This document shows positions 60,346 through 64,000 of a stretch of 64,000 bases of DNA, piece after piece (within the stretch, counting starts at the first letter, position 1; each line of letters begins with the position of its first letter). The stretch lies in NCBI GenBank assembly GCA_002162675.1, contig MAAE01000030.1:1-64000 (forward strand), read 5' to 3'. The translations under genes were made by a program, and so were the position numbers. The notes below the pieces were generated by a model. It was not told the DNA's origin. It saw only the letters and a list, made by a program, of their open reading frames with translations, and ran no database searches. This stretch comes from Colwellia sp. 39_35_sub15_T18 (GTDB taxonomy: Bacteria; Pseudomonadota; Gammaproteobacteria; Enterobacterales; Alteromonadaceae).

Positions 60346-60916
60346 AGCAAGTCCAAAAGTCGGCGCTATTAAGTCAGCCCTTGATATGTTCACTAGTCAA
60401 TTAAGAACCATGGGCTTAGTGCTTAAACACACTTTCACTAAAGCAGATACGGTTGAATACCCTGAACAAAAACCTTATTTAGCGCCACGATATCGAGGTC
60501 GTATTGTTTTAACGCGCGATCCTGATGGCGAAGAGCGCTGTGTCGGCTGTAATTTATGTGCTGCTGCTTGTCCTGTTGATTGTATCGCCCTACAACAAAC
60601 AGTTGATGATGATGGCCGAAAACGCGCTGATTTTTTCCGTATTAACTTTTCTCGTTGTATCCTGTGCGGTTTTTGCGAGGAGGCCTGCCCAACTTATGCT
60701 ATTCAACTAACCCCCGATATTGAATTGGCAGAATACGAACGACAAAACTTGGTTTATGAAAAAGAACATTTACTAATCAAAGGGGTAGGGAAGTATCCTG
60801 ATTATAGTTTTTATCGTCACAGCGGTGTTGCAGTGGATATTAATGGTCAACGAAAGAGCAAAGGACAGGCCACTAATGAGAAACCACCTGTTGATATCAA
60901 GGGGTTAATGCCATGA
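60338..60916 (+). CDS. nuoI: NADH-quinone oxidoreductase subunit I
   Basis: The 192-residue ferredoxin-like subunit carries clusters N6a and N6b: [16 protein letters not shown] and [16 protein letters not shown]. It passes electrons from NuoG to NuoB. It overlaps nuoJ by four bases. Confidence 0.96.
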   Translation: MAKASPKVGAIKSALDMFTSQLRTMGLVLKHTFTKADTVEYPEQKPYLAPRYRGRIVLTRDPDGEERCVGCNLCAAACPVDCIALQQTVDDDGRKRADFFRINFSRCILCGFCEEACPTYAIQLTPDIELAEYERQNLVYEKEHLLIKGVGKYPDYSFYRHSGVAVDINGQRKSKGQATNEKPPVDIKGLMP

Positions 60917-61473
60917 TGATGTTATCGCCATTACAATTGATGTTTTATCTTGCGGCACTGCTTGCCATTATCGCTAGCTTGAAGGTTATTAGCGGTAAAA
61001 ATTCCGTGCACTCATTACTTTATTTAGTGGTGTCATTATTGGCGGTAGCGGTATGTTTCTATTTAATGGGGGCACCTTTTGCTGCGGGTTTAGAAGTGAT
61101 TGTATATGCAGGGGCGATTTTAGTGTTATTCGTTTTTGCCATTATGATGTTTGGTTTAGGGCAAGATGAAACATTATATACGCCAAAAATTGCTTCATTA
61201 AGTATTTGGATAGGACCAAGCTGTATCGCCATTATACTACTTGCACAGTTAGTGTTTGTTATTGACAGTAGTGAGCTGCAAGAAAAACTAACAGTTAATA
61301 TTATCAGTGCTAAGCAAGTCGGGGCATTGCTTTATGGACCTTATTTATTGGCCGTTGAAATCGCGTCTTTTTTATTACTGGCAGGTTTAATTGCGGGTTA
61401 TCATTTTGCTAAACCTGATGGTCAAGATGATCATTTACGCTTGCATCAACCAAGCAATGAAAAGGGAGAGTAG
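60913..61473 (+). CDS. nuoJ: NADH-quinone oxidoreductase subunit J
   Basis: The 186-residue membrane subunit has five helices. The glycine-rich third helix ([20 protein letters not shown]) with its pi-bulge region is diagnostic. The C-terminal tail is hydrophilic ([10 protein letters not shown]). nuoK starts two bases after its stop. Confidence 0.94.
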   Translation: MMMLSPLQLMFYLAALLAIIASLKVISGKNSVHSLLYLVVSLLAVAVCFYLMGAPFAAGLEVIVYAGAILVLFVFAIMMFGLGQDETLYTPKIASLSIWIGPSCIAIILLAQLVFVIDSSELQEKLTVNIISAKQVGALLYGPYLLAVEIASFLLLAGLIAGYHFAKPDGQDDHLRLHQPSNEKGE

Positions 61474-61475
61474 TC

Positions 61476-61784
61476 ATGAGCGCAATTCCTTTAAGTCATG
61501 TGTTAATACTTGCCAGTATTTTGTTTGTCATTGGTTTTATGGGTGTGGTGGTGCGTAAAAATACCTTGTTTATGCTGATGAGTTTAGAGGTGATGCTTAA
61601 TGCGGTTGGCATTGCGTTTATCGGTGCCGGTAGTGCCTGGCAACAAGCAGATGGGCAAGTGATGTTTATTTTAATTTTGACACTTGCTGCTGCCGAAGTT
61701 GCTGTCGGATTGGCACTATTAATTCAAATGCAAAGACGATTTAAATCTCTTGATATTGACTTGCTCAGTAAGTTGAAGGGGTGA
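61476..61784 (+). CDS. nuoK: NADH-quinone oxidoreductase subunit K
   Basis: The 102-residue subunit has three helices with the conserved membrane glutamates in [15 protein letters not shown] and [14 protein letters not shown], which belong to the proton path. The length is standard. nuoL follows after three bases. Confidence 0.96.
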   Translation: MSAIPLSHVLILASILFVIGFMGVVVRKNTLFMLMSLEVMLNAVGIAFIGAGSAWQQADGQVMFILILTLAAAEVAVGLALLIQMQRRFKSLDIDLLSKLKG

Positions 61785-61787
61785 TGT

Positions 61788-63695
61788 ATGTCTGAAAGCA
61801 TAACCGTAACTTTACTCGCCTTATTACCTGTTTATCCTCTAGTGAGCTTTGTGCTATTAATTAGTTTTGCTAAACGCTTGTCTTGGCATGTCGCGGCAAC
61901 AATAAGTGTTGGCGCTATGGTGTTAAGTGCCTTGTCTAGTTTTGTTGTTATTGAACAATTATCAGTTGATGTCCCCGTGATCACCGCACATTTATGGCTT
62001 TGGTTTACTTTATCTTCTAGTGAACAAGTCAATATTAGTTTTTACTTAGACGGTCTTGCTGCGGTGATGATTTGTGTAGTGACAGGCATCGGCTTGTTGA
62101 TTCATATTTTTGCTGCGGCCTATATGAGAGAGGATGCAAACTTTACCCGCTTTATGGCGTATATGAATCTATTTATTGTCGCAATGCTGATTTTAGTGTT
62201 AGCAGATAATTTAGTGCTACTTTATTTAGGTTGGGAAGGTGTTGGCTTGTGCAGCTTCTTGCTGATTGGTTTTTGGTATCACGAAAAAGCCAATGTTTTA
62301 GCCGCCAGAAAGGCCTTTATTGTCACGCGAGTTGGCGATACCGCTATGGCTATTGGCTTGTTTATGATTTTTAAAGAAATAGGCCAATTAACCATTATAG
62401 ATGTTAATGAAAGTGCTAGGGCTTTATGGGTAGTCGGCGATAGTCAGCCTTATTGGATAGCCTTATTATTGTTAGGCGGTGCGGTGGGTAAGTCAGCACA
62501 ATTACCCTTACAAACTTGGTTACCTGATGCTATGGCTGGACCAACACCAGTCAGTGCTTTAATTCATGCCGCCACCATGGTAACGGCAGGCGTGTATTTG
62601 ATTGCTCGCATGCACGGTATCTTTTTATTAGCACCAGAAGTGATGACGTATGTTGCTTGGCTGGGCGCATTAACTTTATTGCTTGCTGGTGTGGCAGCAC
62701 TAACACAAACAGATATTAAGCGGGTGCTGGCATACTCTACTATGAGTCAAATTGGTTACATGATGTTGTCATTAGGGGCGGGCGCCTTTTCTGCGGGCGT
62801 TTTTCACTTAATGACTCATGCTTTTTTTAAAGCGCTATTATTTTTAACAGCGGGAGCCATTATTCTAGCCTTGCACCATCAGCAGAATCTTTTCAAAATG
62901 GGTGGTTTGCTAAAACGATTACCATTGGAAACGACATTATTTAGTATAGGTTTAGTGTGCTTGATGGCTTTACCGGGCAGTTCTGGGTTTTTCTCTAAAG
63001 AGGCTATTATTGCTCAGCTTTTCTCGTCAACTACGGCGGGTCCATTACTTTGGTTTTGCGCTATTGTTGGTGCATTGTTAACTAGTATTTATAGTTGCCG
63101 CTTATTTTTTCTTGCCTTTATGGGCAATGCTAGATTTGAAACAAGTTTACAGCCATCATCGAGTAAATTGCTGAGGTTTTCTCTTGTTGCATTGGCTATA
63201 TTATCCATTATTGGTGGCGTTTTCGAGAATGTATTAATGGTAAGCCTAGCCCCTGTATTCATTGCAGCGCCGGTTATTGAAATACTTAATGAGCCTACTT
63301 GGTTACATAGCGTGGCTATTGCTACTCCTTTTGTGGGTATTCTTTTTTCTTGGTTTTATTTTGCTAAATATAGAGTTGTTAGTGATGTGAAAATTGTTGA
63401 AAACTCTAGTGGCTTAGCCCGTTTTTGTCGACAAGGACTTGGCTTTGACAGTTTATATACTTGGCTTTTGGTTAAACCTTATTGCGCGTTGGCTAAACTG
63501 AACCGTAAAGATATTTTTGATCAGCTGCTGATGCTTAATGCGTGGTATGTATCCCTCTGTCACGATGTTTTGACCAGTAGTCAAAATGGCAAATTGCGTT
63601 GGTACGTTGCGGCAATCGGTTTAACAACATTGTTGTTATTGTTAACGTTACTTTTAACTGTAAATGTTGGCGAAGTTAGCATGGAGGCCAGCTGA
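61788..63695 (+). CDS. nuoL: NADH-quinone oxidoreductase subunit L
   Basis: The 635-residue proton-pumping subunit is Mrp-antiporter-like. Conserved elements are LGWEGVGLCSFLLIGFWY, AKSAQ-type GKSAQLPLQTWLPDAMAGPT with the key lysine, ALIHAATMVTAGVYL and LMTHAFFKALLFL. The C terminus contains the long lateral helix region. Its stop codon shares one base with the nuoM start. Confidence 0.96.
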   Translation: MSESITVTLLALLPVYPLVSFVLLISFAKRLSWHVAATISVGAMVLSALSSFVVIEQLSVDVPVITAHLWLWFTLSSSEQVNISFYLDGLAAVMICVVTGIGLLIHIFAAAYMREDANFTRFMAYMNLFIVAMLILVLADNLVLLYLGWEGVGLCSFLLIGFWYHEKANVLAARKAFIVTRVGDTAMAIGLFMIFKEIGQLTIIDVNESARALWVVGDSQPYWIALLLLGGAVGKSAQLPLQTWLPDAMAGPTPVSALIHAATMVTAGVYLIARMHGIFLLAPEVMTYVAWLGALTLLLAGVAALTQTDIKRVLAYSTMSQIGYMMLSLGAGAFSAGVFHLMTHAFFKALLFLTAGAIILALHHQQNLFKMGGLLKRLPLETTLFSIGLVCLMALPGSSGFFSKEAIIAQLFSSTTAGPLLWFCAIVGALLTSIYSCRLFFLAFMGNARFETSLQPSSSKLLRFSLVALAILSIIGGVFENVLMVSLAPVFIAAPVIEILNEPTWLHSVAIATPFVGILFSWFYFAKYRVVSDVKIVENSSGLARFCRQGLGFDSLYTWLLVKPYCALAKLNRKDIFDQLLMLNAWYVSLCHDVLTSSQNGKLRWYVAAIGLTTLLLLLTLLLTVNVGEVSMEAS

Positions 63696-64000
63696 TGAGT
63701 ATTACTTTTGTGATGTGCTCGTTACTTATTGCGGGCGGGCTTGCTTGGTTTGCTGAAGGAGTTAAAGCAAACAGTGCTCGTTATGTAGCCTTGTTGTTGG
63801 TATTAATCATCAGTGTTTATTTTGTTTTTGCCTTGATAATGACTAATTCAAGTGCAGATTATAACCAATTGCATCTGTTAGTGCGTGTTGCTTGGATTAA
63901 CCGTTTTAACATTGAGTATGCGTTGGCTATTGATTATTTAAGTATTGTTTTAGTGTCATTAACACTCTTTTTATCACTTATATGTATTTTAGTTTCTTGG
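63695..64000 (+). CDS. nuoM: NADH-quinone oxidoreductase subunit M, 5' part only
   Basis: The window ends after 102 codons. The visible part has three hydrophobic segments, and DYLSIVLVSLTLFLSLICI is the typical NuoM helix near residue 80. The ATG overlaps the nuoL stop by one base. nuoN is expected beyond the window. Confidence 0.88.
   Translation, partial: MSITFVMCSLLIAGGLAWFAEGVKANSARYVALLLVLIISVYFVFALIMTNSSADYNQLHLLVRVAWINRFNIEYALAIDYLSIVLVSLTLFLSLICILVSW

Noticed and set aside
1..64000. CRISPR arrays, prophage, intact insertion sequences, tRNA or rRNA genes
   Set aside because: No regular spacer-repeat pattern, transposase, phage structural gene or cloverleaf-like sequence was seen; the tandem arrays present have no spacers.

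Overview
The window is an AT-rich stretch of a chromosome from a marine gammaproteobacterium, most likely Alteromonadales and probably Colwellia or a close relative. This is inferred from the gene content: two large TonB-dependent receptors, a TonB2-type energy module (TtpC/ExbB/ExbD/TonB with DUF3450 and TPR partners), a class I polyhydroxyalkanoate (PHA) cluster, a lipBA cluster and a 13-subunit-type complex I operon with fused nuoCD. No rRNA, tRNA, CRISPR array or intact insertion sequence was seen.

Layout. 1-1095 is the tail of an integron cassette array: two small genes, an attC site, a cassette without an evident gene, and a last attC. 1248-4674 holds small housekeeping genes and acetyl-CoA synthetase. 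4808-9569 is a surface lipoprotein plus TonB-dependent receptor unit behind a set of PHO-box-like repeats. 9862-10711 is a toxin-antitoxin-like pair with a striking operator. 10960-12929 is an AraC regulator overlapping a degenerate GGDEF membrane protein. 13379-21421 carries a second TonB-dependent receptor, a metallophosphoesterase lipoprotein and ppk-ppx. 21687-27053 is the TonB2-type module that could power both receptors. Together 4.8-27 kb reads as a phosphate or phosphoester scavenging and polyphosphate region.

27254-31254 contains a PAS protein, an SDR enzyme, ybeD-lipB-lipA and dodecin with a decayed partial tandem copy. 31350-36387 is a catabolic operon (3-oxoacid CoA-transferase A and B, a class III aminotransferase, a PcaF-type thiolase) with a divergent IclR regulator. 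The gene set is what would be expected for breaking down a beta-amino acid through a beta-keto acid and its CoA ester, which is the most interesting metabolic hypothesis here. 36467-41678 has rmuC, an NSS transporter, a LysR regulator and an MBL hydrolase, with an orphan terminator that may mark a small RNA.

41790-49058 is the PHA locus: phaB, phaZ, phaC, phaR and three phasins. Each phasin promoter (consensus -35 and -10 with 17-bp spacing) lies between two CTGC/GCAG-type palindromes that are probable PhaR operators. The first phasin has a Lys/Ala-rich repetitive tail like PhaF. 49146-51099 encodes a bacterial voltage-gated channel with an unusual, very acidic selectivity filter, a YaiI protein and an alkyltransferase-like protein. 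51400-64000 is nuoABCDEFGHIJKL and the start of nuoM, tightly packed and running off the window end.

Short tandem repeats of 11-15 bp recur in intergenic regions and at gene ends throughout the window.
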